A stretch of DNA of 9,620 nt from Desulfobacterales bacterium (GTDB lineage Bacteria; Desulfobacterota; Desulfobacteria; Desulfobacterales; Desulfobacteraceae). The DNA lies in the NCBI GenBank assembly GCA_022361135.1, contig JAKSBM010000062.1, forward strand, positions 1-9,620. The letters run 5' to 3'. How positions within the stretch are numbered: position 1 is the first letter of the stretch; every line of letters begins with the position of its first letter. Made by a program: the position numbers and the translations under genes. Shown here in pieces: positions 1 through 6,309 of the stretch. The notes below the pieces were generated by a model, which had not been told where the DNA came from, made no database searches, and saw nothing but the letters and a program-made list of their open reading frames with translations.

Positions 1-821
1 AAGGGGACACCATTTCCTTTGATATCGTTCCCAGTTATGAAAACAATAACCTGGGGCCGGACCTGGGGTTTGACGACAACACCGACCTGATCCAGCCGGC
101 CCAGGGCAGTCCCGTGTCCGGCCAGCCCGTCACCGTTGTGGAAGGCAGCAACGACACCATTGCCTTTGTGGAGAATTTGTCCGGAGGTGAATCCGTTCCC
201 CTCACCGCCACCATTCCCCCCGGAACCTACGACGATCCCCAGGACTATGCCCGGGCCGTGGAAAAGGCCATGGAAAAAGAATCGGCCCAGTCCGGAAATC
301 GGGTGAATTACACCGTGGACTATGATTCCGAGACCCGGACCTATTCCATATCCGAGGATGGGGTGTCCGGGAAAAAATTGGACTCCTTTGACCTGCTTTT
401 TGGCAGTAAAGGGGAAGGCAGTGCCAAGGCCGATCTGGGCTTTACCACCGGTGATGTCCACTCCGGCCCCACCCATGGAGACAGAGCAGATTGGGGGATC
501 TTTGACACCCTCTTTGATCTGGAAGAGGCCCTGGCCGGCGACGATGTGGACGGGATCCAGCGGGCCATGACCCGGTTGGACCAGCATTACAACAGCATGA
601 CCACCAGCATCTCCAAGGTGGGCACCCAGTCCCTGGGCCTTACCACCACCCAGTCCGGTCTTACCCAATCCAAATATGAGCTGACCACCCGCCGTTCTTC
701 CGTTGAAGATGCCGACAGCGTGGAATCCATCATGCGCCTCCAGGCCGCCGAAACCACCTACCAGGCGGCCCTGAGTTCCACCTCCTCCATTTTAGGGGTG
801 AGTCTGGTGGATTATATGTAA
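1..821 (+). CDS. flgL: Flagellar hook-filament junction protein FlgL (HAP3), C-terminal part
   Basis: The reading frame is open from the left edge (first full codon at base 3) and stops at TAA 819-821, giving 272 visible residues; the N-terminus is outside the window. The last ~30 residues (ESIMRLQAAETTYQAAL, then SSILGVSLVDYM) match the C-terminal D0 helix of FlgL/HAP3, which normally ends in a short SLLDYL-like tail. FlgL is exported by the flagellar type III system and joins the hook to the filament as the second junction ring after FlgK. The middle (visible residues ~70-150) is a beta-rich insertion with a PPGTYDDPQDYARAVEKAME start, YTVDYDSETRTYSISEDG strands and an ADLGF end. A second GPDLGF near visible residue 20 suggests a previous copy of the same module. 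Such surface insertions are common in deltaproteobacterial FlgL. The family call is firm; the module count needs upstream sequence. Confidence 0.9.
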   Translation, partial: GDTISFDIVPSYENNNLGPDLGFDDNTDLIQPAQGSPVSGQPVTVVEGSNDTIAFVENLSGGESVPLTATIPPGTYDDPQDYARAVEKAMEKESAQSGNRVNYTVDYDSETRTYSISEDGVSGKKLDSFDLLFGSKGEGSAKADLGFTTGDVHSGPTHGDRADWGIFDTLFDLEEALAGDDVDGIQRAMTRLDQHYNSMTTSISKVGTQSLGLTTTQSGLTQSKYELTTRRSSVEDADSVESIMRLQAAETTYQAALSSTSSILGVSLVDYM

Positions 822-823
822 AA

Positions 824-866
824 CCCTGCCGGGGGGCGCTCTCTCCCCCCCCATCCCAGGGCGTTT
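824..866 (+). terminator. Possible terminator hairpin after flgL
   Basis: Two bases after the flgL stop, CCCTG (824-828) can pair with CAGGG (857-861), enclosing G6 (831-836) opposite a C8 run (845-852). It is followed only by GTTT, so it is a weak intrinsic terminator at best; it may act as a 3' stabilising hairpin. The position right after a stop codon is the main support. Confidence 0.4.
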
Positions 867-1119
867 AGGTCGGCATCCTCTCCAAAGGGCGGGGATGATG
901 GAGGACATTGGTTCAATTTTTTTGGTGGTTTTGCTGTTAAGTCTTTATTTTGTTCGAGAAAATTCCTATCCTTCGAGTATCCTTGTCCATATACATGGAG
1001 ACCCATTCGGATGAACTCCCACACTTAAGATGCTCCCCCCAGTGCTGCTCTTTTCTTTACCTGGATACCTTGTCTAACTCCGTCCCCGTTCGCCATTGTG
1101 GAGATAACTTCGGCAGTGT

Positions 1120-1165
1120 CCATTGGGGACGGATCCCAGTGGAAAAATTGTAAAAAAAAAGGAGG
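1120..1165 (+). promoter_or_regulatory. Leader hairpin with ACGGA loop, A9 tract and Shine-Dalgarno
   Basis: CCATTGGG (1120-1127) pairs with CCCAGTGG (1135-1142) with one G-T wobble, plus an outer T-A pair. The 7-base loop GACGGAT contains ACGGA. Downstream lie nine A residues (1152-1160) and a strong Shine-Dalgarno GGAGG (1161-1165), five bases before ATG 1170. A hairpin loop with an ANGGA core plus a second GGA in the ribosome site is the pattern known for CsrA targets; binding here is inference. The stem is seen directly. Confidence 0.35.
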
Positions 1166-1169
1166 GTGT

Positions 1170-1724
1170 ATGGCCAGTGAAAAAGTGGTCTATTGGCTTG
1201 ATACTTCGGAGAAAATCATCGCAGTAAATACCTCCTGGGATCATTTTGCCCGGGAAAATGACGGGGAGGATTTCATGGAAGCCCAGGTGGTGGGGAAATC
1301 CATCTGGTCCTTTATTTCCGGTGATCCCACCCGCATGTGGCTGGATACCCTCATCGCCTATACCCGGATTTCCGGGAAATCCGTAACCCGGGAATACCGA
1401 TGCGATTCTCCGGAGACGAAACGGTTCATGGAGATGTCCATTTTGCCGGAGTCCGATAAACAGATCCGGTTGACCCACAGGGTATTGAAGGAGGAGGAGA
1501 TGTCTCCTCCGGTATCCTTCCAAGCGGCAAAGGATCGGCTTTCCTCCCTTTGTTTCCGGTGCAGCATTTGCAACCGGGTTCAGATCCAGGGGCAGTGGCA
1601 GGAGGCGGATATTGCGGCCAGTGGTGGCCTACTCTCCACTGCATCGGCCACCCGGGTCGTCTACCGGGTGTGTGAAAGCTGCCGGGATAATATTTCAGCT
1701 TACAGGCGGGGTGCCGGGGCATAG
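1170..1724 (+). CDS. Soluble PAS-like protein with C-terminal paired CxxC motif
   Basis: A 184-residue cytoplasmic protein without a signal peptide or membrane segment. ATG 1170 is chosen because GGAGG lies 5 bases before it; an in-frame ATG at 1098 has no such site. Residues ~5-105 read like a small PAS domain: D11 and IIAVNTSWDHFARENDG, then VVGKSIWSFISGD, an YRCDSP turn at 76-81, RFMEMSILP and LTHRVL. The tail has LCFRCSICNRV (C128, C131, C134), then VCESC (C168, C171). This C-terminal layout, CxxC ... CxxC about 35 residues apart, is like the short Cys-rich tail attached to many PAS-containing kinases and regulators (I[CS]xxCKK ... GICPEC); metal binding is plausible but inferred. There is no output, kinase, GGDEF or DNA-binding domain, so it probably acts through a partner. 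It may be a stand-alone sensor or redox/ligand adaptor. It sits alone between intergenic gaps. Confidence 0.75.
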   Translation: MASEKVVYWLDTSEKIIAVNTSWDHFARENDGEDFMEAQVVGKSIWSFISGDPTRMWLDTLIAYTRISGKSVTREYRCDSPETKRFMEMSILPESDKQIRLTHRVLKEEEMSPPVSFQAAKDRLSSLCFRCSICNRVQIQGQWQEADIAASGGLLSTASATRVVYRVCESCRDNISAYRRGAGA

Positions 1725-1749
1725 ACCCCCGGCGTATCTGATCCGGGGG
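1713..1749 (+). terminator. Mutually exclusive GC hairpins at the end of the PAS/CxxC gene
   Basis: CCCCCGG (1726-1732) pairs perfectly with CCGGGGG (1743-1749) around a 10-base loop, starting two bases after the stop codon. The same central strand (1727-1733, CCCCGGC) can instead pair with GCCGGGG (1713-1719), a stem that places the TAG stop (1722-1724) in its loop. No T-run follows, so it is not a classical intrinsic terminator; it may be a pause or RNA-stability element. Confidence 0.4.
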
Positions 1750-1783
1750 CATTGTAAATTGGCTATAGGGTGATTCCCAAAAT

Positions 1784-1804
1784 ATTCAATTCCAATTGAA
1801 TTGG
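1784..1804. repeat. Nested palindrome, operator-like
   Basis: ATTCAATT (1784-1791) and AATTGAAT (1794-1801) form a perfect 8-bp inverted repeat around CC. A second perfect dyad, CCAATT-G-AATTGG (1792-1804), overlaps it. It is AT-rich against its surroundings and is not followed by a T-run, so a protein-binding site is more likely than a terminator. A weak promoter-like pair (TTGGCT 1759-1764, AATATT 1781-1786, 16-bp spacer) overlaps its left edge. Function is inferred. Confidence 0.45.
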
Positions 1805-1909
1805 TTTAATCGGCGAAATGGATATGCCAATGGGATATGATGTTTTGGGGATGTTTCCCATTTGATTCAAAGGTTTCTTCCCCCACCCACACATAGCACT
1901 TCCATCCAA

Positions 1910-1939
1910 GGGGACGAATCGTCCCCGATCCTTTTTTTT
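1910..1939 (+). terminator. Intrinsic terminator within the intergenic region
   Basis: GGGGACGA (1910-1917) and TCGTCCCC (1919-1926) form a strong stem (7 pairs with a 3-base loop in practice). GATCC and eight T residues (1932-1939) follow, then G and five more T. The pattern is a good rho-independent terminator for + strand transcription. It lies 186 bases past the PAS/CxxC stop, so it ends either that gene's long 3' UTR or a short separate transcript. Confidence 0.7.
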
Positions 1940-2062
1940 GTTTTTATTGAGTCCCGAACCTGGTTTCGCCGTAAACCGGGCCGGGATAATTGCGTCTGGA
2001 GATCGCCGTTTCCATGGCCCGTCCATGGGCATAATGACTCCGGTCATGGGGCGGGGTGAAAA

Positions 2063-2109
2063 ATAGTGACCTGGGACGTGTCGATAGTGACCCGCAACAT
2101 ATTGACCTG
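2063..2109 (+). repeat. Three degenerate direct repeats of ATAGTGACCYG
   Basis: The copies begin at 2063 (ATAGTGACCTG), 2084 (ATAGTGACCCG) and 2099 (ATATTGACCTG), spaced 21 and 15 bases apart. The third copy contains the TTGACC of a possible -35 element. Spaced same-orientation repeats may be binding sites for a regulator. Arrays of short repeats with a GTGACC-like core also occur at the ends of some IS21-like elements, but no transposase is present in the window. Confidence 0.5.
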
Positions 2110-2128
2110 AAAGGGGTTTTTGAATAAT
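2102..2128 (+). promoter_or_regulatory. Possible sigma70-type promoter for the secreted-protein gene
   Basis: TTGACC (2102-2107, 5 of 6 to consensus) and AATAAT (2123-2128, 5 of 6) are 15 bases apart, shorter than the preferred 17. Transcription would start near 2135 and leave a leader of about 50 bases before ATG 2188. The short spacer, often seen at activator-dependent promoters, fits with the repeat array immediately upstream; this is inference. Confidence 0.35.
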
Positions 2129-2187
2129 TTTCCCCCATGTTTCAGTTCGGATTGTTTTTACCTCAAATTTTTAAACAGGATATTCCA

Positions 2188-3033
2188 ATGAAAAAATTAA
2201 TTTTAATGGTGGCCATAACGTTTTTCGCGGGATCAACGGCATATGGCATTGAAAACCCCTGGACCCGGAAACTCCCCTTTAAGGAAGGGGTGGTGACCTA
2301 TGCGCTTTCCGGAACCATGAAGGGGAGTGAAACGGTCTATGTTAAGGATTATGGCCGGACCATCGCCGCCTATCGCAGTGAAGTGACCTCCATGTTCGGT
2401 GTCAGTGACGAATCCCGGGAGTTGACCCTGACCACCCCGGACTGGGTTTACACCGTGGATCTCAGCGATAACACCGGAACCAAGCAGGTGAACCCCAAAA
2501 AGGTGATCCAGGAAAAATTTGACCGCCTTTCCCGGTCGGAACAGAAAAAGTTGATTAAAAACAGCGAAAAGCTGGGCATTTCCATGGTGGGGGAAATGAG
2601 TGGGAATGTGGAAAGGAAGGTGGCCAAGATCATGGGGTACAAATGCGATAAGGTCACCCTCATGGGGGTGGATTGCTATACCCTCACCGGTACGGATTTT
2701 CCCATGAAGGTCTCCGGGAATATGATGGGGATGGTCTTTACCGAAGCCGTCACCGACATTGATAAGGGCCGGGTCAGTGCTTCAAAGTTTAAGCTGCCCG
2801 CCGGGGTGGATATCCACCACGAGATCGAAGGGGATAGAGTGGTCCGGGAGCAGATTGAGATGATGTTCACGGCCATGCTGGCGGGGGAGCGGCCCAAGAG
2901 TCCCTATGAACAGGCCTCCGGTGACATGGAAGAGGCCATGAAGGCCATGCAGCAATTCCAGGATAACGGGGGGATGGAAAACCTGCAAAAGCAGATGCAG
3001 GGGCTTTTTGGATCCGGGACCCCGTCCAATTAA
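2188..3033 (+). CDS. Secreted/periplasmic protein of unknown function, DUF4412-like
   Basis: A 281-residue protein. ATG 2188 is chosen because AGGA lies 8 bases upstream and it opens a classical Sec signal peptide: MKK, hydrophobic residues 4-17, likely cleavage after AYG (20). An in-frame ATG at 2137 would bury this signal behind 17 extra residues and has no ribosome site. The mature part is beta-rich (VVTYALSGTMKGSETVYVKDYG) and has an MGYKCDKV ... VDCYTLTG pair of cysteines (C153, C163) that may form a disulfide. FPMKVSGNMMGMVFTEAV and SASKFKLPAGVDI follow. This order (glycine-rich strand, GYKC motif, amphipathic strands, F-x-L-P-xG) recalls DUF4412-type periplasmic proteins, by eye only. 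The tail (~240-281) is rich in Met, Gln and Gly, probably helical. There is no lipobox. The next gene starts 62 bases on with no terminator between, so the two may be cotranscribed. Confidence 0.7.
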   Translation: MKKLILMVAITFFAGSTAYGIENPWTRKLPFKEGVVTYALSGTMKGSETVYVKDYGRTIAAYRSEVTSMFGVSDESRELTLTTPDWVYTVDLSDNTGTKQVNPKKVIQEKFDRLSRSEQKKLIKNSEKLGISMVGEMSGNVERKVAKIMGYKCDKVTLMGVDCYTLTGTDFPMKVSGNMMGMVFTEAVTDIDKGRVSASKFKLPAGVDIHHEIEGDRVVREQIEMMFTAMLAGERPKSPYEQASGDMEEAMKAMQQFQDNGGMENLQKQMQGLFGSGTPSN

Positions 3034-3095
3034 ATAAATGATCCAAATCATATGTTTGTCATTATATTTTATCGGCGATTTTAAGGAGATATGCC

Positions 3096-3884
3096 ATGCA
3101 GAGCCATGAAGTGGACTATGAAATCATTGGGGACGATATCCAGGTCATTGAAGTGGAATTGGACCCCGGGGAGACCGTTATTGCAGAGGCCGGTGCCATG
3201 AATTACCTGGACGAGGGCATCGCATTCGAAGCCAAGATGGGGGACGGTACGGAAACCTCCGGTGGGATGATGGGGCTGCTCAAGGGGGTGGGCAAGCGGA
3301 TGCTCACCGGTGAGTCCGTCTTTATGACCCATTTCACCAACGAGGGAGCAAAGGTGGGCAAGGCGGCCTTTGCCGCCCCCTATCCCGGAAAGATCATCCC
3401 CATTGACCTGGGCACCATGCCCGAGGGAACCCTGCTCTGCCAGAAGGATGCCTTTTTGTGTGCGGCAAAGGGCACCGCCGTGGGCATTGCCTTCAATAAA
3501 AAATTGGGCACGGGTTTTTTCGGGGGGGAAGGGTTCATCCTTCAACGGCTGACCGGGGATGGGATGGCCTTTATCCATGCCGGGGGCACCATTGTCAAAA
3601 AGGAGTTGAACGGAGAAAAACTCCGGGTGGACACGGGCTGCCTGGTGGGCTTTTCCCAGGGCATCCATTACAGCATCGAGCGGGCCGGGAATCTAAAGTC
3701 CATGGTATTTGGGGGGGAAGGTCTGTTTCTGGCCACCCTGGAGGGCCAGGGTACCGTCTGGCTCCAAAGCCTCCCCTTTTCCCGGATGGCAGACCGCATC
3801 ATTGCCCATGCGCCCTCGGCCGGGGGCAGCAGCAAGGGGGAAGGCTCACTGCTGGGGAACATTTCCACCATGTTTGAAAAATAA
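3096..3884 (+). CDS. AIM24 / TIGR00266 (DUF124) family protein
   Basis: A 262-residue protein, close to the usual family length. ATG 3096 has AAGGAG 7 bases upstream; an overlapping out-of-frame ATG at 3091 lies too close to it. Family motifs are clear: [19 protein letters not shown] (21-39), [15 protein letters not shown] (70-84), [11 protein letters not shown] (113-123), [17 protein letters not shown] (140-156), then [16 protein letters not shown] (177-186) and [19 protein letters not shown] (206-224). The family is related to yeast mitochondrial Aim24 and has a TRAP-like beta fold. Its molecular role in bacteria is not established, and no catalytic site is evident. There is no signal peptide or membrane helix. 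The Gly/Ser-rich C-terminus (240-256) looks like a flexible tail. It lies 62 bases after the secreted-protein gene and is probably last in that unit, with a strong terminator 10 bases after its stop. Confidence 0.92.
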   Translation: MQSHEVDYEIIGDDIQVIEVELDPGETVIAEAGAMNYLDEGIAFEAKMGDGTETSGGMMGLLKGVGKRMLTGESVFMTHFTNEGAKVGKAAFAAPYPGKIIPIDLGTMPEGTLLCQKDAFLCAAKGTAVGIAFNKKLGTGFFGGEGFILQRLTGDGMAFIHAGGTIVKKELNGEKLRVDTGCLVGFSQGIHYSIERAGNLKSMVFGGEGLFLATLEGQGTVWLQSLPFSRMADRIIAHAPSAGGSSKGEGSLLGNISTMFEK

Positions 3885-3893
3885 AGTTCCACT

Positions 3894-3935
3894 GGTCCTT
3901 CCCCCCGGGCTGTCCAGGGGGAAGGACCGATTTTT
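3894..3935 (+). terminator. Intrinsic terminator between convergent genes
   Basis: GGTCCTTCCCCC (3894-3905) and GGGGGAAGGACC (3917-3928) make a perfect 12-bp stem with an 11-base loop, followed by GA and five T residues (3931-3935). It ends the AIM24 gene and also lies just past the kinase stop on the other strand, where a weaker T-rich stretch follows, so it may work in both directions. A second small stem (CCGATT 3927-3932 with AATCGG 3936-3941) overlaps its 3' side. Confidence 0.85.
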
Positions 3936-3948
3936 AATCGGGCTGTTC

Positions 3949-5658
3949 TCAGGCCGCCTGGCCCCGGGGGATGGCGATGCGCACCATGAAACCGTCCCGG
4001 GGGGATGGGGTGACCAGGAGGGTCCCCTGGAGGGCGGAGATCCGTTCCCCCATGCCCTTTAATCCACTGCCCATGCGGGTCTCATTGCTGCTGCCCCGGC
4101 CGTTGTCCACGGCCAGGAGGGTGATTTCCGTCTCCTTGATTTTCAGGGCAAAAAAGAGCCGGGTGGCCTGGGCATGTTTCATACAATTGGTCATGAGTTC
4201 GGTGCAGGTCCGCTCCAGGACCTGGAAGACGGCATGCTCCAGAACATAGATCACCCCTTGGAAATTCAGGCTCACATCCAGGCCGGTTTCCTCCATGGGG
4301 GCCATGAGGGAGAGGATGTTCCGTTTTAATTCATCCCCGGTGCGGGGGGCGGGCCCCGGAGCAGACAGGGGAATGGTGGCAATGCCGGAAAGCCCCCGGT
4401 CCAGGGCCTTGCCTGCGTTGCCCAGGGCGGATCGGCTTTGGGCCGGGTCGGTCCGGGCATAGATCCGGGCCACCTCCAAAAGCTTCACCGCCGTGACCAG
4501 GGAGTGGCCGATGATGTCGTGGAGTTCACGGGCCACATAGGAACGGGCACTTTTTCTGGAGAGATCTTTCAACCGTTCAATGGTCTCTTCCAGGGCTTGG
4601 TTTTCCCGGGCCACGGCCGTTGTTTTACGCTGGATATCGGCCTGGATATTTTTGTACAGGGAGATGTTTTTTATGCTGACCAGGTATTGGCGACCCGTGA
4701 GTTTTTTCACGGGCTTGCAATGGACCAGGAAGGTTTCCTCCCCCACCACTTCCTCCCGGGTGATGCTTTCCCTTTTCGGGGGCTGGGCCCTGAGGCCGGC
4801 CATGATTTTATCCACGGTGGTTCCGGTGGTACTCATTTCCTGGAAGGCCAGGTTGGCGTATCCGACATTGAATTTGTTGTTGAACAGGGCCAGGGCCAGG
4901 TTGAGGTGGTGGGTGATTTCATGGCGCATCACCGGGGTGGGGGAGAAGAAGTCATGGTTGAATGTGGCATACATGAACAAAAGGGTGGACCAGGTAAAGA
5001 CAATGGGGGTGATGTCAAAGACCACGGGGATATTGGCCACGATGGTGAATCGGTGAATCACCTTGGTGATGAAGAGTATGTTCAGGACCAGGGGGACAAT
5101 GATGGCCGTGGAGATGATATGGGTGACGATTTTGTTCTTTCCGGAAAATTCGGCCTTGAATCGTTGGCGGCAAAAAAGAAAACCCGCGGTGATGAAACCG
5201 TATTCCAGGAGCATGTGCAGGTAAAACAAAGGACCGAAGCTGTCCCCCCAGAAATCGTAGTGGCGGTAAAATTGAAAGTGGAGGGGATTGGTGAGTATCC
5301 AGGAAAATTGCAGGGCCGCCACCCCATAGAATATTTTTCTGATGTTCCAGGAGAGTTGCCGCCCCTTGGCATAGGCGTAGCCGAATTCAATGAAAGCCAC
5401 CTCCAGGATACAGGTGCAGGCATAGTAACCCAGGATGAAGATCCACCGGCTGTGGATTTCCGGGGCCACGGTTTTGAGAATTTTGAATATCATCCAGAAG
5501 ATCATGGCCCCCTGCATCACCATGAAGGCATTGGCCGCATGGTCCTCCCTGCGGGTTTTGATGTAAAAGAGGGTGAGGCAGGCCACGGAGAGCACAATGG
5601 CCACCATGTGGACGATGCAGATGGTGGCGATTTCAAGTTTCAGGTTTTCGGTGAACAT
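3949..5658 (-). CDS. Membrane sensor histidine kinase (7TM - PAS - HisKA_3 - HATPase)
   Basis: A 569-residue kinase. Residues ~8-235 hold about seven hydrophobic segments and match the HisKA_7TM-type sensor, including NPLHFQFY (124-131) and FGPLFYLH (141-148). A short PAS-like region (~245-335) ends in VSIKNIS, followed by a coiled linker (~335-370). The dimerisation domain carries RELHDIIGHSL (377-387); H380 is the expected phosphate acceptor, as in NarX/DesK/LiaS-type kinases. The ATPase domain has an N-box with TELMTNCMKHA (486-496), DNGRG (518-522) and GSGLKGMGERI (530-540), so it looks complete and active. ATG 5658 lies 6 bases after the stop of the response regulator, with only a weak ribosome site, which suggests translational coupling. 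It is last of three genes; its partner is almost certainly that regulator. The signal is unknown; 7TM-PAS kinases often sense lipophilic or membrane-associated cues. Confidence 0.93.
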   Translation of the reverse strand: MFTENLKLEIATICIVHMVAIVLSVACLTLFYIKTRREDHAANAFMVMQGAMIFWMIFKILKTVAPEIHSRWIFILGYYACTCILEVAFIEFGYAYAKGRQLSWNIRKIFYGVAALQFSWILTNPLHFQFYRHYDFWGDSFGPLFYLHMLLEYGFITAGFLFCRQRFKAEFSGKNKIVTHIISTAIIVPLVLNILFITKVIHRFTIVANIPVVFDITPIVFTWSTLLFMYATFNHDFFSPTPVMRHEITHHLNLALALFNNKFNVGYANLAFQEMSTTGTTVDKIMAGLRAQPPKRESITREEVVGEETFLVHCKPVKKLTGRQYLVSIKNISLYKNIQADIQRKTTAVARENQALEETIERLKDLSRKSARSYVARELHDIIGHSLVTAVKLLEVARIYARTDPAQSRSALGNAGKALDRGLSGIATIPLSAPGPAPRTGDELKRNILSLMAPMEETGLDVSLNFQGVIYVLEHAVFQVLERTCTELMTNCMKHAQATRLFFALKIKETEITLLAVDNGRGSSNETRMGSGLKGMGERISALQGTLLVTPSPRDGFMVRIAIPRGQAA

Positions 5659-5664
5659 GGATGG

Positions 5665-6309
5665 CTATTCAATCCCGTTTTCAACGGCGTAGACCGCCAG
5701 TTCCAGCCGGTTGGCAATGCCCAGCTTTTCGTAGATCCGGCTCACCTTGTTCTTGATGGTGCCCTCGGTGTAGAAGAGGGTTTCGCTGATGGTCTTATTG
5801 CTCTCCCCCAGGACGATGAGGCGGACGATGTTGATTTCTTCCAGGGTGAGGATGTCAGTGTATTGTTTCTTCACCTTGCTCCGGCTTTTGAACCGTTCCA
5901 TGAGGATGGCCTTGGCCCCGGGGTGGATGACGGTGAGGCCCGTGGCCACGCACTTGATGGTGGCGATGAGTTTTTCATAGCCGATGTCCTTGGTTACGTA
6001 TCCGTCTGCATCCCCCAGGAAGGCATCGGTGATGTATTCGGGATTTTCAAAGGTGGTGAGCATGAGGACCCTGATGCCGGGATATTTTTGCTTGATGATC
6101 TTCAAGGCGGCCAGGCCGTCGATCTCGGGCATCTCCACATCCATGAGGACCAGGTCCGGGACCATTTCCTTGCAGGCGTTGATCAAGGCCTCGCCCGAGC
6201 CCACCGAGCCGATGACCTGGATTTCTGAATCGGAGCTGATGATCTGTTCCAGTGAATTTCTGAGCAGCAATTGGTCATCGGCAATGACCACCTTAATTTC
6301 CTGTGCCAT
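5665..6309 (-). CDS. NarL/FixJ-family response regulator (REC - LuxR HTH)
   Basis: A 214-residue two-domain regulator. ATG 6309 is chosen because AGGAGGT lies just upstream on this strand and the protein then begins MAQEIKVVIADD, the usual receiver start; a longer in-frame form adds 19 non-conserved residues. The receiver has D11, D12, phospho-acceptor D57 in LVLMDVEMPEIDG, T85 in MLTT and K107 in YVTKD. The C-terminal LuxR-type helix-turn-helix (~152-207) reads LTLEEINIVRLIVLGESNK, then TISETLFYTEGTIKNKVSRI, and ends with YEKLGIANRLELA. Phosphorylation by the adjacent kinase should drive DNA binding. The start overlaps the end of the upstream membrane-sensor gene by 17 bases, and the kinase follows after 6 bases, so all three are probably made as one unit. 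Targets are unknown; candidates are its own promoter and the flanking flagellar genes. Confidence 0.95.
   Translation of the reverse strand: MAQEIKVVIADDQLLLRNSLEQIISSDSEIQVIGSVGSGEALINACKEMVPDLVLMDVEMPEIDGLAALKIIKQKYPGIRVLMLTTFENPEYITDAFLGDADGYVTKDIGYEKLIATIKCVATGLTVIHPGAKAILMERFKSRSKVKKQYTDILTLEEINIVRLIVLGESNKTISETLFYTEGTIKNKVSRIYEKLGIANRLELAVYAVENGIE

Larger units (their letters stand above)
822..1169. other. Intergenic region between flgL and the PAS/CxxC gene
   Basis: These 348 bases carry no convincing coding frame: short frames here lack a ribosome-binding site and run across the neighbouring genes. The region holds a GC-rich hairpin just after flgL, a T-rich stretch around 917-955 with no clear stem in front, and a hairpin plus A-run just before the next start. 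I found no clear -35/-10 pair and no good sigma28 motif for the downstream gene. Confidence 0.6.
1725..2187. other. 463-base intergenic region with dyads, terminator and direct repeats
   Basis: I see no credible protein gene here; the short frames lack ribosome-binding sites. In order it holds the GC hairpin after the PAS/CxxC gene, an AT-rich nested palindrome (1784-1804), a good intrinsic terminator (1910-1939), a small ATGAC/GTCAT dyad (2034-2047), three spaced copies of an ATAGTGACC-like repeat (2063-2109), and a possible promoter leading into the secreted-protein gene. Confidence 0.6.

Noticed and set aside
1074..1752. Open frames on the - strand opposite the PAS/CxxC gene
   Set aside because: They are rich in Pro/Gly/His, lack ribosome sites and conflict with a + strand gene that has a strong Shine-Dalgarno and recognisable motifs.
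1818..1865. A 15-codon Met-rich mini frame in the intergenic region
   Set aside because: No ribosome-binding site stands before its ATG and there is no further support; it is likely chance.
2063..2109. Repeat array considered as a mobile-element end
   Set aside because: No transposase, target duplication or partner end is visible in the window, so it is kept only as a repeat with an alternative reading.
2137..2187. An upstream in-frame ATG for the secreted protein
   Set aside because: It lacks a ribosome site and would place 17 residues before a classical MKK signal peptide; ATG 2188 explains both signals.
4438..6228. A very long open frame (596 codons) on the + strand opposite the kinase and regulator genes
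   Set aside because: Its product is a low-complexity His/Asp/Gly/Phe-rich string with no domain, and it has no convincing ribosome site. It mirrors the codon bias of the well-supported genes on the other strand and runs across their boundaries.
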